DNA of 64,000 nt from positions 180,873,449-180,937,448 of the forward strand of contig NC_133122.1 of assembly GCF_033568475.1 (NCBI RefSeq). The letters are read 5' to 3'. This DNA is from Henckelia pumila. Its lineage: Eukaryota; Streptophyta; Magnoliopsida; Lamiales; Gesneriaceae. This document shows, in pieces, positions 45,128 to 56,156 of this stretch. The position numbers were made by a program, and so were the translations under genes. The notes beneath the pieces were generated by a model. It was not told where the DNA came from. It saw nothing but the letters and a program-made list of their open reading frames with translations, and ran no database searches. The first letter of the stretch is position 1. The number at the start of each line of letters is the position of its first letter.

Positions 45128-46395
45128 TATATATTATATAATTTAAAATTTTGAAATGCATTTGTAAATTAATATACATGTTTCACTACATTTGAGAACA
45201 TTTTGGTTATAAACTACATGGATTCACTAAAATATCAGTTCTAAATTACATGAATTGGATAGTGTTTGAGATTACATATAAGATACACTTTTGATTTTTT
45301 TGTAATGAGTCTCGTCTCTTCTTCACTAAAATCAAAAGCATATATATATATACACCAAATATTTGATATTGAAGGAAGAAAGTTCGGGTCTTTTATTCGT
45401 TTTTCTATGTGGAGGAAAAGCGAGAGTTGAAGTTTTGGTTGATTCTAGAATTTTCAATTTGGTTGCACTACACGGAACCTACCACAAAATGAAACCTTTT
45501 TAATTGATTTTTCAGTATGTATATATACTTTCTACCTTCTTCTTTGAAATACAAAGATATAATTTCAACGATCATTCGGTATCTATTTTTGTTCGATTTT
45601 TTTTTTCAGATAAATCAAGAATGGGATTTCAGAATCTAAAAAAATTAAAGTAATACCCCCAAAAAAAGTCAGTCGATATACGAGGTAAGGGCACATACTT
45701 CCGTACTAGCTCTTATAAACACTTTATACAAAAAGAATAGACCTCACTTTTTAAATATGCAAAAGATTTCCAAAGTACTCCAACCTACCGATTACTTAAT
45801 ATGAAATTATTATTATTATTAAAGAATTCATTGTTTTGACCAAAGATGGGGACAGACTGGTAGATTCAAAGAACCTAAAATATTTCATCATTTCGATCAA
45901 CTTGTAAGAGAAATTATGCCCTCTTTCTTTCTTTTTTTTTTTGAAATCGAAGATTTGCGAAGTGTAAAAATACATCTAGCAGGGGATAAGCTGGATAAAA
46001 TGTTCCTAAAGTTAATTAATATACATACATAGATTTAAAATCTATAAATATTTGGCATATATATATATATATATGAATGTATGTATATTGATAGATAGAG
46101 AATTAATATGGGATATTAATGTCAAATATAAAATAATATGAACCGCCTTTTCTCCCTTTTGAGTTTGTTTATTTATTTATTATTATGGACTATATCTTCG
46201 TGTCAGAACACAGAGGAATCGAAAATATCTTTCATTTTTTTATTGCCAAAATAATTTAAAATGTAGGTCTATTCCAATATAAATGTATGTGATAAAACTA
46301 GTATGTTATTATAATATAATTAATTCTGAAATATAAATTTACATTGAAAAAGATATATTATTAAGAACTACAACTATTTGGCAAAATACTTCAAA
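45128..46395. other. AT-rich intergenic DNA
   Basis: About 1.3 kb with TA and T runs (for example 46052-46075). No gene, RNA or clear mobile element recognised. Confidence 0.5.
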
Positions 46396-46404
46396 AATTA
46401 TTTA

Positions 46405-46666
46405 GGAATAATTGCATACATTATCTTTGTGAAATATCGGTATTGCTAAAAACCTCATATGAAAAAAAATGATTTATTAACTCCTGTATTTTTTAATCTT
46501 AAGCTCATACTTCCTCATGTTTTTAAATTTAGAGCATTCAACCTCTTGTCTGTACGTGTTTTCAGAGGTATTTTTGTGCTCAAAATTTCAAAACACAAAG
46601 AATTAATAATATAGAGGGTTTTCAGCAATCTCGTGATTTTACTGAAATAATATCTGTAATTATCCC
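46405..46666. mobile_element. MITE, 262 bp, long terminal inverted repeats
   Basis: The left end (GGAATAATTGCATACATTAT through TTGCTAAAAACCTC, about 52 bp) pairs with the reverse complement of the right end (GGGATAATTACAGATATTAT through TTGCTGAAAACCCTC). The flanks AATTATTTA (46396-46404) and AATTATTAT (46667-46675) agree at 8 of 9 positions, suggesting a Mutator-type TSD. No coding capacity. Confidence 0.7.
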
Positions 46667-46675
46667 AATTATTAT

Positions 46676-47404
46676 TTATTCCTATTATTATTATAATTCT
46701 TATTATTATGTAAGATACTCTAGAGATGTCTGCTGACATGCTCAACCTTAAATTACAACACCATCCCACAAAATTATCAAATTCCAAAAAATGATAAATC
46801 ATATTAAAATACAAATATTTTTAAATGAACCACCTTAAATCCCAATACAAACCGGCATAACTACCAAAGCTATAAAAAAAAATATTGTATTATATATATA
46901 CACAATGTATTATATTTATATATTACGTTAAACACATAATTCATGTACATAGCTACTACTCAAATTATATGCGTCGATGTAATTAATATGTGTATCCGTG
47001 TTCCAAAAAATTGAAATGTTTATCGATGTGTCTACCAAATGTTGCAAACACGCACCGCATGTATAGAGCAAAAATAATCGATATGTTCCTTAAGATTTAA
47101 GGTTGGGGCCTTATCCCACATAAATTACCCATTAATGTAGTCGATCTTAGGACCACATCATTGTTTAGAACAATTGAATCTCATATTTCAAAAATATAAC
47201 AATAATATTAATAATAAATTGTTTTTTTACATAGTTTATTTTTAATAAGATTTAAAACTCACTTAATGCAAGTCGTGTTTCTCAATGGGAAGAGGCCTCG
47301 TTCTTTCTTAAATCAAATGTGTGTCTATATATATATGTGTATAATATAGGTCTTTAGTTTGTAAATAAAATCTAGAGAACACACAAAAAGTCCTTTCAAA
47401 GCGT
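46676..47404. other. Upstream region of the RING-H2 gene
   Basis: AT-rich, without a gene. A TATATATATATGTG-like stretch and TATAATATAGG (47327-47350) may be the TATA region for the gene that follows; the likely 5' UTR is about 47370-47473. Confidence 0.4.
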
Positions 47405-47473
47405 GTGAATTCTTTGATCATACATCTTTGTTGTTTATTATTATTGTTATTGATTACTGTTATGAATGAATCG

Positions 47474-49338
47474 ATGGAGTTTTATGCATACCCACCTCGT
47501 TCGCTGCCGCCGTCTTCATCGGCATCAGCTGCAGAATCTTGTTTTCTTGGTTCTTTGGTGAACAAGATCAAAGAATTCGTTCGATTTGCTCTTTCTGCCG
47601 TCGTTGGGAATGTTTTCTCCGCAATTTTAACCTTCTTCTTTGCCCTAGGTTAGTGGTTCAGACCTCTCTATGCTTCATTTTTTAATTTTATTGATGATAT
47701 TTGGTTCTTAGAGTAGTGGCAGTATGTCAAGACCGAATATTTTCGGTTCGATTCTACGAATTTTTATTGTTTTTGTATGTTTTCTGAGGTGGGTTCGGTG
47801 ATTCTGGTCTGGGTTTCCCCAGAATCTTGATTATTTTTGCTGACATTTGTGTGTGAATGTGTTTGGATTTTTGTATTGTGTTTAAGGTTTAGAAAGTTCT
47901 CCCAAGTGGGTCCATTTAACCCGTGTGGGAAGCAGGAAAAGAAATGTAAGTGTAATGGAATTACTAAGGAGGCCGAATTCCATTCGGAATGCAAAAGACC
48001 CTTTTGTGAATTTTGTCCCAAGATTTAAATGTAGATTTGTGGTCTTAAGAATTTTCGTGAATTGTGCAACTGCTGGGGAGAGCTATCTGTTTTGGTGTGT
48101 CTGCTTAAGATTATGGTACTGAAGGAGCTACTTCTTGATCTGCAGTGGGTACGTTATTAGGAGCCATGACTGGAGCACTGATCGGCCAAGAGACTGAGAG
48201 TGGATTTGTGAGAGGGGCTTCGGTTGGTGCCATATCAGGGGCTGTGTTTTCGCTCCAGGTCTTTGAATCGTCCCTACTTCTATGGCAGTCCGAAGAATCC
48301 GGGTTTCAATGTGTCCTATATCTGGTATCATTTCTTCAATGGATTGATAAATCTTTACAAGCAACATGCACCTTTGAAAGCACAAATTAAATGACATTCT
48401 TGAAAATTTCGATGAGCTTTTCAAGGTTTCTTGAATTTATGCTATTATTTATTGAAATTATAACCGGTAATTTGCATTGTACAGATTGAAGTGATAGCAA
48501 GCCTTCTGAGTGGTAGACTTGTGCGGGAGCAAATTGGTCCAGCTATGCTTAGCGCGGTGCAAAGTCAGGTATATTATGCTCTGCATATTAGTCACATAGA
48601 TTGATCACAACTTTTGTTTTACGAAAAAAACTCACACTTAAGCATTCAATATGTGCCATGATAATTGGCATTTTGATTAGCCATGGTCAGTTTGCAAGTT
48701 AAATTTAGTTATTTTACTCTAGTAAGTTTTTTTTGTTGATCAGATGCTAGCCATTGAAGCGACATTTGAAGAATCCCCAAACATTTTTGACATGGGTGGG
48801 ACGAATGGTTTGTTGGAAGAGACCGTCAAAAAGATCCCGAAGATAAGAATTACCAGAGACGACATTGCTGATACTTCTGGGGAGGGAGTCTCTTGTTCGG
48901 TCTGCCTCCAGGTATTTCCGTAGTTCTGTCCCCAGTAATCTCCATTCGTCTGCACTATGTTTGAATAAAGGATATTCTATCAAGGATTGATTCTTACCAC
49001 ATATTCTGTCCCCAGTAATCTCCATTCTTCTGCACTATGTTTTAAATTTTGTTCGAAATGATGATAATTGATATGAAATGAGGAAGGTCTAACTAGCAGA
49101 AGATGCAATACAAAATATGTTTTGACAAGTATCTCTATAATTAAATCCCATATCCTCACATTGCCAATATTGATCAATCGAACTGATTTGGAGCTATTCT
49201 TTTGAATTTATATAGGATTTTCAAGTAGGCGAGACCGTGCGAAGTTTACCCCATTGTCACCACTTGTTTCATCTACCTTGCATCGATACTTGGCTGGTAA
49301 GACATGGTTCGTGCCCAATGTGCAGAAGAGACCTGTGA
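47474..49338 (+). CDS. NEP1-interacting protein-like RING-H2 membrane protein
   Basis: Five exons keep frame: 47474-47648, 48146-48324, 48485-48568, 48744-48911 and 49216-49338 (TGA), with GT-AG introns; 242 aa. Start chosen at MEFYAYPP because family members begin MEFY; in-frame ATGs at 47405 and 47462 are possible. Residues about 35-75 are hydrophobic ([23 protein letters not shown], then a Gly/Ala-rich [14 protein letters not shown]), a membrane segment; 197-238 form a RING-H2 with C-x2-C, C-x-H-x2-H-x2-C and C-x2-C ligands all present. RING-H2 proteins are typically E3 ubiquitin ligases. The Arabidopsis NIP relatives were described as thylakoid proteins that bind the plastid phage-type RNA polymerase; whether this copy does so is inference. 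Intact, no retroelement in its introns. Confidence 0.92.
48924..49042 (+). repeat. Short direct duplication in intron 4 of the RING-H2 gene
   Basis: A unit of about 39 bp (TTCTGTCCCCAGTAATCTCC to CTATGTTT) occurs at 48924-48962 and 49004-49042, with one difference. It starts 12 bp after the exon 4 donor. No effect on splice sites seen. Confidence 0.8.
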
Positions 49339-49889
49339 TGCTCACTCTCTGTAAATTACAAACGCTCGTATTTTTATTTTAGAATTCCTCTGTACAGCAT
49401 TATGTATGTTGTCTCGAGAAACCATATACTGGATAAATGATCGCCATTTTGTAAATAAAGTTTTCGAGTTATGACGATTTTCCCATATCCTACTGACGTA
49501 ATACATGTGATCGTCCCTGTTTATTTACACGTATATTGCGTTCTTGATATCATGATTGAGTTGTGAATTTGGCGAGGAAATCGTCAAGTTCGTTGATGGA
49601 TGGATCAGAATTTTGTAAGCAGTATTTGTTCTGGCGTTTCTTTTTCTTTGACATGATGGTGTGAGCAAAGTTGAGAGCGAGAATTGAATTCTAGACTTGC
49701 ATGTATAAATTATAATAGGCCCCTACTAGATAACAATTCTGTTCTTGGAATATATGTAAGATACGAGGTAAAGTCAATTCCTTGAAAATAAATTTTAATG
49801 CATCTCTACTAGTCTACTGCCTTTAAATATATGAAAGAGAGTATGATTCTAGACGTACAATGACTAATTTCATCTCTGTATATAATTAA

Positions 49890-50493
49890 TTAATGGAAAT
49901 TAAAGTTGTGATGATGAATTTGAAGGAAATGGGCATCGTGAACCAAAGGATTATCTGTTCTTCCCGGAGGGGATACAGACCATTCGGATTTGCTGCATCC
50001 ACTTGATTCTCTGCCCTCCATTTTCTGCATTTTTTTTGCACATACTTATACTTCCAAAATACAAAATAAATAAATAACAATAATAAATAAAATTGTCTTA
50101 CTGTATGTTTGTCAGCAATCATGGTGAGAATTCCAGTCCCATCACAATTCAGCGGCCTGTAGATCAAATCAAATTTTGTAGTGCAGACATGCGATTAAAT
50201 GATGATAAAAATGAATGAAATTTGTACTTATACAACGGAGCTAGCTCTATATACATTCCATATCTATAAATTTGCGAAAAAAAATACATTGATACGATTG
50301 CTTTACTTTTCATAGACGCTGCAACTTACACATGTTCCCTGCATAGGAGGGGATAATTCAGGAGTTGGGTGGGTAGGGAGGATCTTAGGCGACGCGGCTT
50401 GGGGCAAACCGGGCCGTCGTTTTCTTTGGAGCCGACACCTCTCGTATCTGCATTTGTATCGACTAGATTATTTTTCACAGAAAAATGATGCAT
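49890..50493 (-). CDS. Small plant-specific protein of unknown function (117 aa)
   Basis: Three exons on the minus strand: 50493-50330, 50156-50102 and 50024-49890 (TAA), donors GTAAGT and GTAAGA, acceptors TACAG and TGCAG; frame is kept throughout. Start at MHHFSVKN fits what I recall of relatives, which start about 30 residues before a PVCPKPRRL motif (here residues 28-36). Near the C-terminus SPPGRTDNPLVHDAHF (91-106) is the other conserved block. This is a small angiosperm family without a known role that I can name; no signal peptide, membrane span or enzyme motif. An ATG 93 bases upstream (50586) would give a longer N-terminus. It converges on the RING-H2 gene. Confidence 0.75.
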
Positions 50494-51219
50494 TAATTTG
50501 CAAAGAGATGAAGAAGCAGCAGCAAAATTCCTATGCACTTGTCCTCGTGACTTGTTTTTAAAATTTTTTTTTGTTTGTTTGTGCATGAAATGTCACATTG
50601 AGCTGGTATATTAGAGAAACGGCAAATGCCCACGTTTTAATTGGGTTACAAATGTTGGAGTTGTGAGTGGAAAAAGCATTTGTGAGGCTGAGAATACTCG
50701 TAGGATATGTCTTTGACTAGAGTTAATTGTCTATTTTTCATGCACTCTCCAATTTCACTTGGTCCAAGAGATTTGGGTTTGTGATCATAGTTTTCACTTT
50801 GCAAGATTGAATATTTTCTGAAGCTCTTCTGTTTAATAATAAGGTCCATGATTGGCACTAAAAGAAATTGTTCTTAAAAAGCACTCAAATATCCTATAGG
50901 AAAATTATACAAATTGCGAAATCAATCTTATTTATCTTAAAACGATTCATTTGGCTCTTGGGTATGAATATAGAGACTATACGGTAGTCAACTTTATAAT
51001 TTCTAATACAGTCCCTCAAAAAAGTTACATACGCCTCAATTAGCAAGTACTCGCATTTCAGTAACACCAGGAATCAAATAACATCCGACTCGCACAAAGC
51101 TAACATATACATCAAAGTTGGTACGGGTGAGGTGTCCATAAAAATGTGGTTTTATTAGAATCTCTACGTCCCTAAATTTCCTAGAGGCCGATGATCCATC
51201 GAGAAGCCTGGACCGGATA
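50494..51219. other. Intergenic: promoter of the small gene and 3' flank of the protease gene
   Basis: Both genes are on the minus strand, so this 0.7 kb holds the 3' UTR of the protease gene and the promoter/5' UTR of the 117-aa gene. Nothing else is recognised. Confidence 0.5.
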
Positions 51220-54200
51220 TTAAATGACTCTGATGACCATATGTATCAAAAGAGCTTGAATCAGATCAAATGTAATGATTTGGTATAATGATGACACAAC
51301 TAGATTTCGAGCGGTACTGCTCTTCAGCTCATCAGATTTGGTAGTGTGATTACGAAAGCTCTCAGAGACAGATGGTGGCGCGCTGTTATTGTTTCCATCT
51401 TCAGGTTGAAAGGCATTTATGTTGCTCGTGTCACAACCTGCATGAAGGCCAGAATTCAAGTTAAGCTCAAGAAATAAGCAGATAGCATTGGATGGACTAT
51501 TTTAAGCTAAACTCACAATCGAATTGCTTCCAACCAAGGACAAGTTTTTCTCGGTCAAAAACAATGCAGTAGCCAGTCATGAAGTTTTCTGCAGAAATAT
51601 TGTTAGCAAGTATTCAGCTGTCTTAAACAAATACCAGGGGAAAGATAAAAAGGCTTCCCCATTAACAATTTGTTTTGGGCTCATGTGGGGGGCAGTAAAA
51701 TTCACAAGAATTAGAAGACATTGATGTACAGTACTTCAACAAGTTCACAAACAAAAATGGTTAGTAAATGAAAGTTACATTAGTCTTGATGTGATATTTA
51801 ATATCACAAGAGTATGACTGCCATCTCTCTGAACCTCTTTCAGAAACTGAATGGTCTGATTCAGCATTTACATACACGATTATTACGAATGTACTGAATA
51901 CAACCTTGTCATTTTTCATCTGAAAGTTAGTAAATTAAGATTCTTCATTTGTCACCTTTCGATCAAGGATATTTTGAGATATGAATGAATTTTCCAAACA
52001 CGAGCATAATTTACCAGGGAATAGCAAGACATCTGATCTAGAGATATACAGAGAAAGTTAAGGTAATGCAAAGAATAAACAACTTACGCCCGATTATATT
52101 AACTTCTTGACTCTTGACAATAGCCAAGCAGTATACAAGTTCATGCTGCAATCAGAACGGAATATCAGAAAAAATGAATGACAAAAATAAGCCATGGGAT
52201 GTCATGAGTAAAATTCCAAGCAACTTGCAATAAGGCCTTACGGGAGTAGTGATGACAACTATTGGATCACGAACAATCATCTGTCCTCCCCCATTCATTA
52301 CAAGGCTCATAGCAGGAATCAAACTTTTATTTGTCTCGGTGCTAATTTCATCAGCAGAAAAGCAATAAAAATATGTCCGAATTTTTTTTGAAAAACATGC
52401 AGCAATTAACCCTGACCTCATGATATAACAGTATTCAAAGGGGAGTCTTCGATCAGGTGGAGACCGCTTATCCCTTGGATATGAGTTGAACTACAGAAAG
52501 TCAAAAGTTAATTCATTCAAAGTCTGAATTAGTTAGGTAGTGTTCGGGAGAGCTTCTAAGAAGCACTTCTCAGCTATCCCTTCACAAAAATAGCTGACAA
52601 GTGCTTCTTAGAAGCTCTCCCAAACACTACCTTAGCAACTTAAAAATGCCATGTAAATGCTTACACTTTCTGAAAGCAGTGTATATATAGGATCAGCCAG
52701 ATATGTGAAGGATGTGCCGGAATCAAAAAGTGCTGTGAATTTCGAATCAATGTCATTAGTTCCCACACGAACTTGAGTCACCATAACTTTGTAGATAGGG
52801 CTGAAACACAGTATATTAGAAAATAAATTAATGATACAACTATGGCTATTGAAGAACATTGGCTGTCAAGAAAAACAATATCAGGTGAAAGAATATTCAC
52901 TCACTGGAATATATTCTTAATGAATTGGGTCTCTTCTTGGTCAAGACTACCCTTGTCACCAAAATTAATCCTCCCTGTCCCATCGTACCCAAAACACAAG
53001 GAGAAAGAATCTGATACATAACCTTCCCTTGACAAGATACTAGGAACTGATAGTTTCTCCAAACCTAGACCAAATAGACCATTTGGGGCAGCAATATCCA
53101 AAAAGGAGCCCGTTTGTACCTGCCCGCAGCTGACACATTAAAATAGTTAGAAACTTTTGAGGACTCAGTAGCTATGCAAGTTACCAGAATTATCTAAAAT
53201 ATTCAAGAATATAACAAACAAAGCAACAATTGTCGAATCAAAATCTCCAAGATGCTCGATTAGCACACTCGTAGCATTAACAAAATCTCCAATATTATCT
53301 AGTGTTCAAAAATCAAAAGTGTAAGTATTCTTCTAATCTCACAAATTAAAATTTCATATGAAATGTAAGGTTAACGACTTGCAGAACTAGGTGCAGGCAT
53401 ACACCTGTACTGGTGATAGGTCATGATCCGATGGCATTGTTTTAAAGTTGGATGGTATGACTAGAGTCAAGAGCCACAAAGTTTCTCACCAAGAAAATGT
53501 TTGACAATGAATAAGACTCCCACTGAAGTTCTCAAAACAGTAACAATAAGCACATTTAGCATCCACCAACTTACCCAAATGTTATATTTGCCTTAACGAA
53601 CTCTGCATCATTTTCTAATGTCCTCAAGTGTAGGATATCTTCCATCAGAACTCCAGAAGTCGAAGTTTCGGATGACATATATGACACATGGTATGGGCAA
53701 TTGTTAGAGGTATCGCTGCAGCTGTCATGATTGGGACATAAGTCATTGTTACAAGTTATATTTTGGCTTGTAGTTGACCCACCTGGATCGTATATGCTTA
53801 GCTCAAAATCCTGCAATGGCAAGGCAAATAAGTTACGATTCACCACTTAATCCCATGAACTTATGGAAGAACCAAGATATACAACAATATAGTTTTCAGT
53901 CGAGTATTTGACATATTCAGAATCCTTTAAATATGCTAGAGTTGGTATAAAATCTATGTAGAGCAGTGGATTCTCTTACGAGAATTGACATATTCAAGAA
54001 TACCTGAGTTAGACACGCGATACAAAATTACAAATAACATCACATATATCTAATACACCTCCATTTACTAATTTTTTGCTGAAGCAACCATCTTCCATAC
54101 ACACACAAAAGCAGAAGGCATAGAGGTGACTGACATTGAGAAACAATAATCAACTGAATCAGGGAAAGGAACATACAGAACTATAAGGCGAATCATCTGT

Positions 54201-54741
54201 AGATGCACATGTCACACAGTTGCAGGGAACCCAGAATAAATCACTCCCTGTATCAAGGGCCACAAGAAATCTCAAACCCGGCGTCCCAAGCGTCACTGTT
54301 GTATAATGCAAACTGCATCAATCTCCACACAGACAAATTTAAAAAAAAATATAATCAACCAATTCACTCTAAAATAATCTTGTAAAACAAGAACCCAGTG
54401 AGAACCCCCGTAAAGATTCATGCTACAAATTAGTGTACATACAATCCCAAAGAGCTGATTCGCAGAGTAGAGTTGCCATCAGAGAAAGTGAGAGCGCCAT
54501 CTGAACCAGACAATCGCCTCCGATGCAACACGCGATCATGGCTCACTAGAAGCGCATAGTATCCCACACTACCCTTTTCCGGCCACTCATGGGCCTGATA
54601 ACCGGAACCCGTCCGCCGAGACCACTCCTTGACATGATCGGAAAATCGGTGGTGCATTTCCAGAGTGAAAATCCGAGCGGCGGAGAACTGAAACAGCCAT
54701 AGCAGCAAAACTGATCGCGATAATGTGGATTGCGGATACAT
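51220..54741 (-). CDS. A1 aspartyl protease, APF1 type
   Basis: Ten exons on the minus strand: 54741-54443, 54312-54177, 53810-53575, 53129-52905, 52800-52665, 52490-52417, 52341-52242, 52145-52088, 51588-51517 and 51437-51220 (stop). All introns are GT-AG and phases join to 517 aa. Residues 1-23 look like a signal peptide. Both catalytic motifs are present: LDTGSDLFW (Asp120) and LFDSGTSFTYL (Asp325). Cys-rich segments near 130-135 and 164-184 are typical of plant nepenthesin-like enzymes. Residues 496-517 are hydrophobic, possibly a GPI-anchor signal or membrane tail. The family, called aspartyl protease family protein 1 in plants, acts in the secretory path or at the surface; substrate unknown. 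Appears intact. Confidence 0.92.
52536..52631. mobile_element. 96-bp PIF/Harbinger-type MITE in intron 5 of the protease gene
   Basis: Nearly all of it is one hairpin: GGTAGTGTTCGGGAGAGCTT at the left end pairs with AAGCTCTCCCAAACACTACC at the right, and the stem extends to about 40 bp around CCCTTCACAAAAA. Flanked by TTA on both sides (52533-52535, 52632-52634), the 3-bp TSD of Tourist-like elements. Confidence 0.85.
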
Positions 54742-54850
54742 TTATCAAGCTTGGTTTTCGTAGAGACGGAAGGGCAGAGTCGCCGACGGTTGGAAGTTTT
54801 TTAAAAAAAATTGACAATATTTTTCCCACCATTGGATTGGATTTATTTAT

Positions 54851-55097
54851 GTACAAATTGCTCAAAAATTCTCAATGCAAACATGTTTTGCTCTGCACTT
54901 CCTAGCCACTTTTTTGTACCATAAATTTTTTTAATTTGTACCACATTTTGTAGGATTTTGTATCACATCTTGTATGATTTTGTACCACATTTTGTAGGAT
55001 TTTGTATCACATTTTGTATGCTTTTGTACCACATTTTATGATTAAGGATCCCAAAGCAAAACATGTTTGCATTTAGGGATTTTTGAACAAATTGCCC
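54851..55097. mobile_element. 247-bp Mutator-type MITE upstream of the protease gene
   Basis: A perfect 9-bp TSD TTTATTTAT (54842-54850, 55098-55106) flanks inverted ends of about 40 bp: left ACAAATTGCTCAAAAATT through GCAAACATGTTTTGC, right GCAAAACATGTTTGC through AACAAATTGCCC. The interior is a minisatellite of about five 22-bp units. It starts 110 bp upstream of the protease ATG, within the likely promoter or 5' UTR. Confidence 0.85.
54938..55048. repeat. 22-bp minisatellite inside the MITE
   Basis: About five units of GTACCACATTTTGTAGGATTTT with alternating GTACC/GTATC versions. It lies wholly between the inverted ends of the 54851-55097 element. Confidence 0.85.
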
Positions 55098-55252
55098 TTT
55101 ATTTATTCAGACTTTTTTTAACAAAAAAAATTTATTTTATTTAAATGCCCCATATATAGTCCAATATTTATATTTAATAACTAGCCGTCGTGGATTGCGT
55201 GTGTAAAACATGAAAATGACGAAAATTAGATATTTAAAAGTATTTATGCTTA

Positions 55253-55639
55253 GGGTTCATTTGGAGTGAGAGATAAAATAAATAATATAGAGATAAGTAA
55301 TATATTGTAATAAAAAATAAATAAAAAATATAGTTAATAAAAGATTTGATTTGATTGATAGATTATGGTTTGTTTGATTTGATTGGTAATATTTTATATA
55401 AAAATAGTAAATTACCATTTTATCCTTTTGATAATTAATAAAATATAAATAATATTATTTATAAATGGTAATATAGTAGTTTAAATTTAATGATTTAATT
55501 GATGAAATATAAATAATTAATGATTTGATTGATGTGATATAAATAATTGAAAGATGGATAAATAATATAACAAAAAAAACGTGAGACTAGATAAGATTAT
55601 TAATGCATAGATTAGTAATCCATAACTTCAAACGCACCC
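55253..55639. mobile_element. 387-bp Tourist-like MITE
   Basis: Ends GGGTTCATTTGGAG and, on the right, the reverse complement GGGTGCGTTTGAAG are inverted repeats; flanked by TTA (55250-55252, 55640-55642). The interior is AT-rich with repeats of GATATAAATAATTAATGATTTGATTGAT-like sequence and no ORF. Fits PIF/Harbinger MITEs. Confidence 0.78.
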
Positions 55640-55642
55640 TTA

Positions 55643-56112
55643 TAATTATATATGTATGTGATAAACTATAATTAAGTGAATAAGAGATGTATTGCTACTT
55701 AAAAAAAATGAATGTATCAAGAGGTTGAAACTTATAACTACGCAAAACATAAATAAAAGTAAATTCAGAAAAATATAGTGTAAAAAAAAATATGGAATCG
55801 GTTGCAGGGCCTAAGTAGTGGAGAGGAAGTTTGGAGAGAGATGGAGGTTGTTGGACGGCGTAAGAAGTGGGAAGGAAGTTGGAGAGAGATAGTGTATGTA
55901 GGGGTATAAAAAAAATAAATATGGTGCTTAGACTTAATAATATATATATATATATATATATAGATATTATTGAAATCATTGTTTGAACTTTGATGGTCAT
56001 ATTTTTTCCGTCTACTAAATTAATATAGTTATCATATTCGTTATATTTGTTTCTAAAATAAATTGTTTCACTAGACATTATTTGATTTGCAAGATAACAC
56101 ATTAATTGATTA
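55643..56112. other. Intergenic DNA with TA microsatellite
   Basis: Non-coding, AT-rich, with a (TA)n tract of about 24 bp at 55939-55962. A 135-codon minus frame here crosses this low-complexity tract and is not considered real. Confidence 0.5.
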
Positions 56113-56156
56113 CTCGTCTTTATTTTATTTTTTTTGAGGAAACCTTGAAAATTTAT

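Noticed and set aside
47405..47473. Upstream in-frame ATG (MNSLIIHLCC) for the RING-H2 gene
   Set aside because: It would add a hydrophobic leader not found in the family, whose members begin MEFY; kept only as an alternative start.
47764..48122. Several frames between exons 1 and 2 of the RING-H2 gene
   Set aside because: They lie in intron 1, whose borders are fixed by the conserved protein sequence on both sides.
50326..50586. 86-codon single-exon version of the small gene
   Set aside because: It reads through a GTAAGT donor; joining exons 2 and 3 restores the conserved C-terminal motif, so the spliced model is preferred.
55695..56102. 135-codon minus-strand frame
   Set aside because: Low-complexity TA tract with no family resemblance; lies between a MITE and the LINE tail.
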